The notes beneath the pieces were generated by a model. That model ran no database searches, was not told where the DNA came from, and saw nothing but the letters and a program-made list of their open reading frames with translations. Position numbers and translations under genes: made by a program. This document shows, piece by piece, positions 36,198 to 44,112 of a stretch of DNA of 64,000 nucleotides. Within the stretch, counting starts at the first letter, position 1, and each line of letters starts with the position of its first letter. This DNA comes from Terriglobia bacterium (GTDB taxonomy: Bacteria > Acidobacteriota > Terriglobia > Bryobacterales > UBA6623), in contig VXMF01000008.1 in the NCBI GenBank assembly GCA_009841225.1, positions 143,763 through 207,762 of the forward strand, given 5' to 3'.

Positions 36198-37560
36198 CGG
36201 GCGCCTCTCCGGACGCTATCGCCCTCGCGATGCGCTCGCTGCGGCGGATGCAGTCGGGGATGCCGAGCCCGGCGTAGCCGTTTCCCGCCAAGTGCAGCCC
36301 CGGGAAGCGGAGCAGCCGCTCTTCGATCTGGCTCACCCGCGCCGCATGACCCACCGAGTACTGGGGCATGGCCGCGGGCCAGCGGTAGGCCCGCGACACC
36401 TCCGGGGCAGACCGAAAGCCCATCCGCTGCCGCAACTCCGCGTCCGCTAGCCCCGCCACCGACTCGTCGCTCGACTCCAGCGCCCGCTCGGCGTCCGCAC
36501 CTGCCAGAAAGGCCCGCAGCAAGACTTTGCCCGGCCCGGCCCGCTCTGCGAACTTCGTATTCGTCCACGTGCAGGCGGCCAGCGTCCCGCGCTCGGCCCG
36601 CGGGATCAAGAGGCCGAAGCCGTCCAGTGGATGGCCGAAGCCGCGCTGCGGGTACACCAGAGCGACTACGACCGAGGAGGTATAGACGATGCCTCCGAGG
36701 CGCTCGGCCAAAGCGCCGTCGACGCCAGCGAGCAACCTGCCGGCTTCGGGAGCGGGAGTCGCGACGATCACGCTGCTGGCGTCCCATTCGCCGCGCTCGG
36801 CGCGGACTCGCCAGCCAGCAGCGCTCTGGCGCACTTCCAGTACGTCGTCCGTGACGACTTCACAGGTTCCGGGAAGGTGCTGCCGCAGCGCATCGGTCAG
36901 GGAACCCATGCCCTCTCGCAACGTCAGGAACAGCGTCCCCTCCCGATGTTGCTTGCGGTTCTTCCACACGCCGCGCAGCAGGCTGCCGTATTGGCGCTCG
37001 TATTCCACGAAGCGCGGAATCACGCTGTCTGCTGATAGGTCCTCGGGGGGAGAGCCGTACACGCCCGCCAGCAGCGGCTGCGCAAGGTACTCGACCGCCT
37101 CGCGCCCGAAGTGGTCCTCCACGAACTCGGCAACGGACCGCTCGGGCAGCGTCTGGGGCCGGCGAAACCACTCGCCGGCCATGCGAGCCTTGGAGGCCAA
37201 GCCAAACAGGCCGCTGGTGGCCGCTTGCCATGGCTTGGACGGCGCGAGCAGCCGCATGCTCTGGGGGAGCGGCCGGGGGCGGCCGCGGCGGACGACATAG
37301 GTGCGACGCCTGTCGTCATTGGAGCCGATCACCTGGTCGCCGAGTCCCAGTTCCCGGACCAGATCCAGCATCCAAGCCTTCTCGGCCAGCCAGCTGTCGG
37401 GCCCGGCTTCGACCAAGCAGTCGCCGAAGCGCTCGGTACGGACGACGCCGCCGAGCCTTTGCTCGCGCTCGATCAGAGTGCACGCAATGCCGTGCCGCCC
37501 CAAGTAGTAGGCCGCTGACAGGCCTGAGACCCCGCAGCCAACGATGGCTACCCGGGACAT
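36169..37560 (-). CDS. hemG: Protoporphyrinogen oxidase (HemG/HemY type)
   Basis: 463 residues, FAD-dependent oxygenic-type protoporphyrinogen/coproporphyrinogen oxidase. The dinucleotide-binding start VAIVGCGVSGLSAAYYLGRHG, the GGVVRTERFG and EAGPDSWL substrate-channel stretch, and the C-terminal LHLAGNGYAGLGIPDCIRRS match the family. ATG at 37560 overlaps the hemE 3' end by 13 bases, so hemE-hemG form one unit. Ferrochelatase (hemH) is not beside it. It could be coproporphyrinogen oxidase of the Gram-positive-like route; sequence alone does not decide. Confidence 0.9.
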   Translation of the reverse strand: MSRVAIVGCGVSGLSAAYYLGRHGIACTLIEREQRLGGVVRTERFGDCLVEAGPDSWLAEKAWMLDLVRELGLGDQVIGSNDDRRRTYVVRRGRPRPLPQSMRLLAPSKPWQAATSGLFGLASKARMAGEWFRRPQTLPERSVAEFVEDHFGREAVEYLAQPLLAGVYGSPPEDLSADSVIPRFVEYERQYGSLLRGVWKNRKQHREGTLFLTLREGMGSLTDALRQHLPGTCEVVTDDVLEVRQSAAGWRVRAERGEWDASSVIVATPAPEAGRLLAGVDGALAERLGGIVYTSSVVVALVYPQRGFGHPLDGFGLLIPRAERGTLAACTWTNTKFAERAGPGKVLLRAFLAGADAERALESSDESVAGLADAELRQRMGFRSAPEVSRAYRWPAAMPQYSVGHAARVSQIEERLLRFPGLHLAGNGYAGLGIPDCIRRSERIARAIASGEAPVTAPAAGPP

Positions 37561-38591
37561 GCCTGTCGCTCGGCGCAGTACTCGCGGACCATGCTCACGG
37601 CGGCGCGGACATGTTCGACGGGTGTTTCGGGGATGATGCCGTGACCCAAATTGAAGATGTGGCCGGGCCGTCCGTCCGTCGCGGCCAAGACGGCCCGCAC
37701 CTTGCGGCGCAGCTCGGGCAGCGGCGCCAGCAAGGCGACCGGGTCCAAGTTCCCCTGAACAGGCGTATCGTGGCCGACGCGCTCCCACGCCGCGGCCAGG
37801 TCAACGCGCCAGTCCAAGCCCAGCACGTCGCCGCCGGCTCGACAGAACAGCTCCAAGAAGCCCGCGTTGCCGGTGCCGAAGTGAATCACCGGCACGCCCG
37901 AGGATTGGACGCGCCGCACCAGCTCCCGCGAGTGCGGCAGTACAAAGCGCTCGTAGTCGGACGGGGACAGCGCGCCAACCCAGCTGTCGAAGACCTGGAT
38001 GGCGCTGGCCCCGGCGGCGACTTGGCTGGCAGCGTACGGTGCCAGCACGGCGACGATGCGCTCCATCAGTTCCCGCCATCCGGACGGGTCGCCCCACATC
38101 AAGCCCTTGGTGGCGGAGTAATGGCGCGAGCCCCCTCCCTCGATCATGTAGCTCGCCAGAGTGAACGGCGCGCCGACGAATCCGATCACGGGGACGCGGT
38201 CGTCCAAGTGGCGACGCGCCAGGGCGATGGACTCGCCGACATAGTCCAGATCCGCAGCGCACCCGGTCTCGAGCCGATCGATATCGGCGCGGGAGCGGAT
38301 CGGCCGCTCGATTCGCGGGCCGTCGCCGGCGACGAACTCCAGCCCGAGGCCCATAGGCTCCAGCGGCAGCAGGAGATCGGCGAAGATGATCGCCGCGTCC
38401 ACGTCCAAGGCGTCGACAGGCTGCCGCGTGACCTCTGCGGCAAGGCGCGGCGTCTTGCAGATTTCCAAGATCGTGTGGTCGCGCCGCAAGGCGCGGTACT
38501 CGGCCATGTAGCGCCCCGCCTGGCGCATGAACCACACCGGAGTGCAATCCGCAGCCTCGCCGGCACATGCGCGGAGGAATCGCAGGCGCAT
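37548..38591 (-). CDS. hemE: Uroporphyrinogen decarboxylase
   Basis: 347 residues, the usual HemE length. Both family signatures are clear: PVWFMRQAGRYMAEYRALR and GFVGAPFTLASYMIEGG, with the active-site Asp in FADLLLP. It removes four carboxyls of uroporphyrinogen III to give coproporphyrinogen III in heme synthesis. It is the first gene of the hemE-hemG pair, behind the promoter at 38623-38650. The heme demand fits the many cytochromes in the window. Confidence 0.95.
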   Translation of the reverse strand: MRLRFLRACAGEAADCTPVWFMRQAGRYMAEYRALRRDHTILEICKTPRLAAEVTRQPVDALDVDAAIIFADLLLPLEPMGLGLEFVAGDGPRIERPIRSRADIDRLETGCAADLDYVGESIALARRHLDDRVPVIGFVGAPFTLASYMIEGGGSRHYSATKGLMWGDPSGWRELMERIVAVLAPYAASQVAAGASAIQVFDSWVGALSPSDYERFVLPHSRELVRRVQSSGVPVIHFGTGNAGFLELFCRAGGDVLGLDWRVDLAAAWERVGHDTPVQGNLDPVALLAPLPELRRKVRAVLAATDGRPGHIFNLGHGIIPETPVEHVRAAVSMVREYCAERQACPG

Positions 38592-38622
38592 CGCTCTACT
38601 ATACCAAGGATTCTCGTAAGGT

Positions 38623-38650
38623 ATTGTAATATCAACACTTACACGCTCAA
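38623..38650 (-). promoter_or_regulatory. Predicted promoter of hemE
   Basis: Reading on the minus strand, TTGAGC (38650-38645) and TACAAT (38628-38623) are separated by 16 bases in a locally AT-rich stretch, placing transcription start about 25 bases before the hemE ATG. Similarity to the sigma-70 consensus is 4/6 and 5/6. Confidence 0.5.
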
Positions 38651-38788
38651 ACAGCGATAGCGCGACGTTTGCGGGCGCGCTCCATCAGACATGGCGCTCG
38701 ACGCGCTGACTCGCTGGCGCTACCGTGCCCTGATCGTCGTCTATGATCGCGTGGTAGCGTTGCGGCCATGCGCGCGGAGGAGTCCATC

Positions 38789-38986
38789 ATGTGCGGGGAT
38801 TGCCGCGGCCCGCTGCGCCGCGAGCTGGCCTTTCCCGACGAACCCGCCCCGGGCGATCCAGAGAGCTATTGTCCGCGCTGCGGGAGAGGCGCAGTGCGGG
38901 TGGCCATCTGCCCGCGCTGCACCAGCCAAGTATGCGCCACCTGTGGCTCGATCCTCGAGAGCGCGAACGACCTAGGAATCGGTTAA
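38789..38986 (+). CDS. Small zinc-ribbon protein
   Basis: 65 residues with four CxxC pairs (CGDC, CPRC, CPRC, CATC), enough for two treble-clef zinc sites. The start at 38789 is chosen because GGAGGAG lies six bases upstream; an ATG seven codons earlier exists. Cytoplasmic and uncharacterised; could be a nucleic-acid- or protein-binding adaptor. Confidence 0.65.
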   Translation: MCGDCRGPLRRELAFPDEPAPGDPESYCPRCGRGAVRVAICPRCTSQVCATCGSILESANDLGIG

Positions 38987-39041
38987 TTCCGCCCTGTGCG
39001 GTAACCAATTTCATGCGTGGTTGGCCTATTTACTTGTTGTT

Positions 39042-39058
39042 GCCGCCGTACAGGCGGC
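39042..39058 (+). terminator. Possible weak terminator hairpin
   Basis: GCCGCC-GTACA-GGCGGC forms a perfect six-base stem after the zinc-ribbon gene. The nearest T-run (TTTT) begins about ten bases beyond the stem, further than usual for intrinsic termination. Confidence 0.3.
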
Positions 39059-39139
39059 GATCGGAGTTTTGATGGCCTGTGAACGGGACGATCGCAGGGA
39101 TTTCCCGACGCTGGCCAGTGTTCCAATCTGGAGGTTGCG

Positions 39140-39673
39140 ATGAATGTGAGAAGTTGGCTCGCGACGCTGTTCTGCGGGCTCGCGATTCTATTGGCACCGG
39201 TAGCGCTAGTGGCCGGCGAGGGGTTTGTCGGAGAGGCCGAAGGCCGCTTGGCCGAACTCGAGGAGAAGTTCACGGGGTTGTGCGACGTCATGGTTGGAGA
39301 CAAGCAGACTTACCGGCCCGGCGAGGACGTGCGCTCAATGTCGGAGGTCTTGCTTCACGTCGCGTCCGCGAACTATTTCGTAGCGCGGGCGTTCGGCACG
39401 AATCCGCCCGAAGGGCTTGACGTGAGAGGCTTGCAGGATTCGACGACCGATGCAGCCGAGATCAAGTCCGCCCTCGAGAAATCGTTCGCCCATCTCCAAG
39501 GCGCGGTCGGCAAGCTATCGGCGAGCGAAGCCGACAGCGCGATGAAGATGTTCGGCCAAGACACCACCAAACGCGGCGCGATGTTGATGGCCCTCAACCA
39601 CCTTAGCGAGCATCTCGGCCAGATGATCGCCTACACTCGCGTCAACGGGGTGACTCCTCCATGGAGCGAGTAG
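39140..39673 (+). CDS. DinB-like protein with signal peptide
   Basis: 177 residues: a signal peptide (residues 1-26, ending VALVAGEG) and a DinB/YfiT-like four-helix bundle. Histidines in LLHVASANYF and NHLSEHLGQMIAY match the metal-site triad of the family. DinB-like proteins act as thiol-dependent metalloenzymes or glutathione/bacillithiol-type transferases, normally in the cytoplasm; an exported version is less common but frequent in Acidobacteriota. Its 3' end overlaps the next gene by 13 bases. Confidence 0.82.
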   Translation: MNVRSWLATLFCGLAILLAPVALVAGEGFVGEAEGRLAELEEKFTGLCDVMVGDKQTYRPGEDVRSMSEVLLHVASANYFVARAFGTNPPEGLDVRGLQDSTTDAAEIKSALEKSFAHLQGAVGKLSASEADSAMKMFGQDTTKRGAMLMALNHLSEHLGQMIAYTRVNGVTPPWSE

Positions 39674-40464
39674 CACCTATCCCGACCCCAGGCACGGCCG
39701 GGCGCGCCAATCCGCTCCTCTGGGCGCTGTGCCTGGCCGTCCTGTCGCTGCCCCTGGCCGCACAGGAGCTCGCCCTGGATTCCGCAGAAGGGCTGGAGCT
39801 GGTCAACGTCCTAGCGACGCCCGACTCACTCGACGGCCAGCGAGGCCTCAAGGTGAGCGCTGATCCCGAGGTCCTGCAAGCGACCCGAGAGAGGCGGGCG
39901 GAAATGATGGCTGCCATGCGAGCGCGCGGCGAGCAGCCGCGGGGCCCCGGTACATTCGAGGCGCTGCGCACCAATCATCTCGCTATCGTCAAGGATTCGG
40001 AATTCGGAAACGGCACCATCGAGGTCGAGGTTTCCGGCCAGCCCGCTCCGGGGGCGCAGGGCGGCGCGCGGGGATTCGTCGGCATCGCCTGGCGGCTGCA
40101 GGAAGACCGCAAGACCTACGACTGCTTCTACCTGCGGCCGACCAACGGGCGGGCCGACGACCAAGAGCGTCGCAACCACACGGTCCAGTACATCTCGCAT
40201 CCGGAATGGACGTGGTTCAAGTTCCGCAACGAGACGCCCAGCCGCTACGAGACGTACGCCGATATCGTGCCGGGCGAATGGATCAAGGTCAAGATCACCG
40301 TGGACGGCGAGAAGGCCCGCATCCACGTCAATGGCGCCGAGCAGCCGACCCTGTTGGTGAACGACGTCAAATCCGGCGCGAATGCGTCCGGCAAGGTCGC
40401 GCTCTGGCTGGAAGGCTCGACCGTCGCGCACTTCCGCAACCTGAAGATCACCCCCGCTCCCTGA
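39661..40464 (+). CDS. Exported DUF1080/LamG-like beta-sandwich protein
   Basis: 267 residues with a signal sequence (LLWALCLAVLSLPLAAQ). The body is all-beta and resembles the DUF1080 (3-keto-disaccharide hydrolase-like) concanavalin fold: NGTIEVEVSGQ, GFVGIAWRLQEDRKTYDCFYLRP, GEWIKVKITVDGEKARIHVNG and VALWLEGSTVAHFRNLKI. The catalytic assignment is uncertain. It starts inside the end of the DinB gene, suggesting one operon running on to the aldo/keto reductase 75 bases later. Confidence 0.78.
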   Translation: MERVAPIPTPGTAGRANPLLWALCLAVLSLPLAAQELALDSAEGLELVNVLATPDSLDGQRGLKVSADPEVLQATRERRAEMMAAMRARGEQPRGPGTFEALRTNHLAIVKDSEFGNGTIEVEVSGQPAPGAQGGARGFVGIAWRLQEDRKTYDCFYLRPTNGRADDQERRNHTVQYISHPEWTWFKFRNETPSRYETYADIVPGEWIKVKITVDGEKARIHVNGAEQPTLLVNDVKSGANASGKVALWLEGSTVAHFRNLKITPAP

Positions 40465-40539
40465 CTCCGGGTCCGGGAACGCGGGGTGCGGTCTTCGCGG
40501 ACCGCGGCGCTGTGGTAGCCTTACGCTGGAATTCACATC

Positions 40540-41433
40540 ATGAGAAGACGAGACTTCGTCCGCCACTCCCTATTGGCAGGGGCTCCGCTAGCGGCGCTGC
40601 AGCACAATCTCTTCGGGGCAGTCACCGGCTACTCGGAGAACCCGGCGCGTCGCTATGCCTACGACACCGTGCCGCTGGGTCCGGACGGCCTGAAGCCGTC
40701 GCGGCTAGCCATGGGCACCGGCACCAGTGGATTCCGCGGCGCGTCCAACCAAACCCGCAAGCTGGGCGTGGAGGGCTTGGCGGACCTGTACCGCTTCGGC
40801 TTCGATAGCGGGCTGAACTTCTGGGACACCGCCGATGCCTACGGCAGCCACCCGCACCTCAGGCGGGCCCTGGAAGACATCCCTCGCGAGAAGGTCGTGA
40901 TTATGACCAAGTCCACCACCAAGACCGCGAAGGGCATGCGCGAGGACATCGAGCGCTTCCGCAGGGAACTCAAGACCGACTACATCGACCTGCTGCTGTT
41001 GCACGCGGTGCGCGAGGAAGACTGGCCGGTCCAGCGCCAAGGCGCCATGGACGTGATCAACGAGTACAAGCAGAAGGGCATCGTCAAGTCACGCGGGATC
41101 TCCTGCCATTCGCTGCCCGCGCTGCGGCAAGTCCACAAGCAGGAGTTCATCGACGTAGACCTGGCCCGGGTCAACGCAGTTGGCGCCCGCATGGACGCCG
41201 ACCCGGCCACCGTCATCGAAGAGCTTTGCAAGATCAAGGCGGCGGGCAAGGGCGTCATCGGCATGAAGATTCTCGGCGAGGGCGTCCTGCGCGACCGCGT
41301 GGGCGAGGCCCTGCAGCATGCGCTGGCTCTGGATTGCATCGACTGCTTCACGATCGGAGCGGAAGACCGTTACGAGTTGGCGGACCTAGTCCAGCGAATA
41401 CCCGAGGCGTCCACGCTCGGCTGGCACGCCTAA
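40540..41433 (+). CDS. Aldo/keto reductase with Tat signal
   Basis: 297 residues. RRRDFVRHSLLAGAPLAAL is a Tat signal. The AKR catalytic tetrad is placed as expected: Asp and Tyr in DTADAYG, Lys in VIMTKSTTKT and His in LLLHAV. NADPH-dependent AKRs are normally cytoplasmic, so an exported member needs either a bound cofactor or a different electron partner. The selenium-candidate rhodanese follows 12 bases later. Confidence 0.85.
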   Translation: MRRRDFVRHSLLAGAPLAALQHNLFGAVTGYSENPARRYAYDTVPLGPDGLKPSRLAMGTGTSGFRGASNQTRKLGVEGLADLYRFGFDSGLNFWDTADAYGSHPHLRRALEDIPREKVVIMTKSTTKTAKGMREDIERFRRELKTDYIDLLLLHAVREEDWPVQRQGAMDVINEYKQKGIVKSRGISCHSLPALRQVHKQEFIDVDLARVNAVGARMDADPATVIEELCKIKAAGKGVIGMKILGEGVLRDRVGEALQHALALDCIDCFTIGAEDRYELADLVQRIPEASTLGWHA

Positions 41434-41445
41434 CAGGAGGACGAG

Positions 41446-41892
41446 ATGACAAGAGCACTAGCATGTGGGGCTTTCTCGGCCGCCCTGGCCCTGGCGGCCT
41501 GCGGCGGAGGCGAGAGCCCCGACACAGCCACTTCATCGGAAAGCGAGGCGATGGCGACCGAGGTCGCCGCTCCGACCGAACTTGACGTCGAGAACGTCGC
41601 GACGCGGCTGGCAGGCGGAGAAGACATCTTCTTGCTCGACGTCCGCACGCCCGAGGAACTGGTGCAGGACGGGGCGATCGAGGGCTACACCCACATCCCG
41701 ATCGACGAACTCGAGGGCCGTTTGGCGGAAGTGCCCCGCGACAAGCCCATCGTGGCCTATTGACGGCGCGGTGGAAGGGCCTCCCGTGCGGCGGCCATGT
41801 TGAGAGAAAACGGCTACGAGAACGAGATCCAGTTCGGAGGGATCGAGGGCTGGGTCGAAGGCGGCCAAGAGCTCACGCAAGTGTCGGAGTAG
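41446..41892 (+). CDS. Rhodanese-like lipoprotein, probable selenoprotein (in-frame UGA)
   Basis: 148 codons if UGA at 41761-41763 is read through. Residues 1-19 are a lipoprotein signal (LALAAC, Cys19). A rhodanese domain follows: IFLLDVRTPEEL, YTHIPIDELEGRL, KPIVAY. The next codon is TGA, exactly at the catalytic Cys of the CxxGxR loop; the same frame then continues RRGGRASRAAAMLRENGY, FGGIEGWVEGG and ends at TAG 41890-41892. So Sec106 would replace Cys. AGGAGG precedes the ATG. Downstream of UGA an imperfect hairpin (41767-41790) with a GGG-containing loop and a bulged U resembles a bacterial SECIS, though the loop is closer to UGA than usual. Alternative: a nonsense mutation or sequencing error, in which case the gene is broken. 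Confidence 0.75.
41767..41796 (+). promoter_or_regulatory. Candidate SECIS-like hairpin region
   Basis: Two mutually exclusive folds are possible just after UGA. Fold A: CGCG-G-(U bulge)-GGA pairing with UCC-C-(G bulge)-UGCG, apical loop AGGGCC at 41776-41781. Fold B: GGCC-UC pairing with GG-(C bulge)-GGCC, loop CCGUGC at 41784-41789, 20 bases from UGA. Fold A has the GG loop and bulged U known from SelB-binding elements but only 12 bases of spacing. Done by hand, not with an energy model. Confidence 0.35.
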
Positions 41893-41988
41893 CCGCCAGT
41901 CGAAGATCGGACCTATTGGAGCCGTCGGCCGGAACTCGGCCTGACGTCTCGCTGACCCGCGTCATCGCCCGATTGATATAGTCAGGCC

Positions 41989-43152
41989 ATGCAGCGCAGG
42001 CATTTCCTCGCGACCGCACTCGCGGTCCCACTCCGCGCCCAGGTCCGCTACCGAGTCGGAGTCATCGGCCACACCGGCCGGGGCAACTATGGCCACGGCA
42101 TCGGGGACGTCTGGCCCGTGTTCCCCCAGACCCAGGTCGTCGCAGTCGCCGACCCCGACGAGGACGGCCGAATCAAGGCGCAAGAGCGGACCGGCGCCGC
42201 GCACGCTTACGCCGACTACCGGGAGCTGCTCGCGACGGAGAAGCCCGATATCGTCAGCATCTGCCCGCGCCACACCGACCAGAGGCGCGCCATGGTGACT
42301 GCGGCCGCCCAAGCGGGCTGCCACATGTATCTCGAGAAGCCCTTCGCCGCCACGCTGGAAGACGCCGATCAAATGGTGGATGCCATCCGCAAGGCCGGCG
42401 TCAAGGTCCAGCTGGCGCACCAGATGCGGCGGTCTCCCTTCACGCTCAAGGCCCTGGAAATGATTCAAGCCGGCGAGATCGGCGAGATCCACGAGGTGCG
42501 GGGACGGGGCAAGGAGGATTACCGCGCGGGCGGCGAGGACTTGGTCGTGCTCGGATCGCACATCTTCGACATGATGCGCGCCGTGCTGGGAGATCCGGAA
42601 TGGGTCTTCTCCCACATCACTTCCAAGGGCGAGGAACTCAGCTTCGACCACTTGCGCAAGCCCAACGAGCCCATCGGACCCATCGCCGGCCGCCAGATGT
42701 CCGCGATGTTCTCGTTCGGGCAAGGCCGCCACGGCTACTTCGCCTCGAACGAGTCCAGCCAGACCCATCCGTGGCGCTTCGGAACGCGCGTTTTCGGCGC
42801 CAAGGGCTGTATCTTCCTTCCCAACGAGGTCTACGACGAGAGCTCGGAGGCCTACATCCTGCGATCTCCCGCGTGGGTGCCGCGACGCGACCGGAAGTGG
42901 GAGCTGATCGAGCCGGAGCACCGCAGTTTCGGCAGCGAGCGCCACCTCACCGCCAACGCCCTGATGGTGGAAGACCTGCTGCGGGCGATCGAGACCGGCG
43001 GCGAGCCCGCCTGCAGCGAGCGTGCCGGACGCTGGACGGTCGAAATGACACAAGGCATGTACGCCTCGCAACTCCAGCGCAAAGTGATCGACTTCCCGCT
43101 AAAGGACCGCGTGCATCCGCTCGAGGGCCTGCGCGCGGACGGCCGGGCCTAG
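41989..43152 (+). CDS. Gfo/Idh/MocA oxidoreductase, exported
   Basis: 387 residues. A short Tat-like export sequence (QRRHFLATALAVPLRAQ) is followed by the NAD(P)-binding fold (YRVGVIGHTGRGNYG, VVAVADPDE, EKPFAATLEDAD) and the Gfo/Idh/MocA C-terminal domain. The Lys of EKPFA is the conserved substrate-site residue. Exported relatives such as glucose-fructose oxidoreductase keep their cofactor bound. Likely acts on a sugar or cyclitol. Ends four bases into the convergent hypothetical gene. Confidence 0.88.
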   Translation: MQRRHFLATALAVPLRAQVRYRVGVIGHTGRGNYGHGIGDVWPVFPQTQVVAVADPDEDGRIKAQERTGAAHAYADYRELLATEKPDIVSICPRHTDQRRAMVTAAAQAGCHMYLEKPFAATLEDADQMVDAIRKAGVKVQLAHQMRRSPFTLKALEMIQAGEIGEIHEVRGRGKEDYRAGGEDLVVLGSHIFDMMRAVLGDPEWVFSHITSKGEELSFDHLRKPNEPIGPIAGRQMSAMFSFGQGRHGYFASNESSQTHPWRFGTRVFGAKGCIFLPNEVYDESSEAYILRSPAWVPRRDRKWELIEPEHRSFGSERHLTANALMVEDLLRAIETGGEPACSERAGRWTVEMTQGMYASQLQRKVIDFPLKDRVHPLEGLRADGRA

Positions 43153-43889
43153 ATCACGCCGCGACGGCCACCGCTGCCCACGAAGCGGGGATCGCTGGTG
43201 GTGCGCCTGTCTTTCTGGAACATCCGCGCATTGTCGTAAACGACTTCGCCCACATAGTAGGCATCCCGATACGGGCTGTGCGCCTGCGGCAGTTCGGAGT
43301 GGTCGGCCGGATTGCGCAGCTTCGGGCCCAGCACGAAGTCCATGTAGGTGAACGCCTTGAAGTTCTGGCCGAAAAAGGCCACCTCTGACATGATGCTCGG
43401 AACCTCGCGACGCATGATCGCGGCGGCCTGTTCGGCGTCCGGGTCGTCCGGCAAGTCATGCATGACCCGGGAGACGGCTGCCAGCTCGTTGGCGACAGCC
43501 TCCCGGCAGCCTCGGCGCCAGAGCTTCCAGCGGCCCAGGAACGCGGAAATCCAAGTACTGCTGACGAAAATAACGACCAGCAACACCGCGGGGGCCAAGT
43601 ACCGTGAGACGAATCCCAGCTCGCCCCAGCCTCGCAGCGCGGAATGGATCCAAACGCCGAACAGGGCAAGCCCACCTAGCCACATCAAGAGGCCAGGCAG
43701 CATCCGCCTCGTAGCCACGTAGCGCCGAAAGAAAGAGACCAGACACTGGCGCGCCTCGCCGATGGCCTCGCGCGCGCGGGCGGCCGCGAAGGTCGACTTC
43801 TCCCAAGTCTCGTGGGCCGCATCGGGGGGGTAGTAGAGCAGAAAGAGCTTGTCGGTCGGAACGGATTCGCCGGTGAAACTGCACTTCAT
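43149..43889 (-). CDS. Hypothetical membrane protein
   Basis: 246 residues from the ATG at 43889 (the frame is open 88 codons more, into the divergent cyclase promoter). Two adjacent membrane spans at roughly residues 65-84 and 97-117 separate a short N-terminal part (MKCSFTGESVPTDKLFLL) from a charged C-terminal part. I do not recognise a family. The CSFTGE start with a possible half zinc knuckle is the only motif seen. Confidence 0.65.
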   Translation of the reverse strand: MKCSFTGESVPTDKLFLLYYPPDAAHETWEKSTFAAARAREAIGEARQCLVSFFRRYVATRRMLPGLLMWLGGLALFGVWIHSALRGWGELGFVSRYLAPAVLLVVIFVSSTWISAFLGRWKLWRRGCREAVANELAAVSRVMHDLPDDPDAEQAAAIMRREVPSIMSEVAFFGQNFKAFTYMDFVLGPKLRNPADHSELPQAHSPYRDAYYVGEVVYDNARMFQKDRRTTSDPRFVGSGGRRGVI

Positions 43890-44112
43890 GGAAGCTGCCG
43901 GGGAGACTGCGGCGGCGGCCCGCCCAACCGGAGGCGTGCCGCCGCGAAACCCTGAGAGTATCACGAATTCGGCCGCTAGCGCCTCCCTCCGCGCTGCCCG
44001 AAGGACGTTCGGCGGCGGCCCCTCTCCCGGCCTCGACGGCAGCCGCTGCTTCGCGTGCTGGCGCGGCCGACGACACCGGGTAGCTTCGTAATAAACGTTA
44101 GAATGCGCTGCT

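Noticed and set aside
41446-41763. Treating the rhodanese as a complete 105-residue protein ending at TGA
   Set aside because: The domain would lack its catalytic residue and C-terminal third, while the same frame beyond TGA encodes exactly the missing part.
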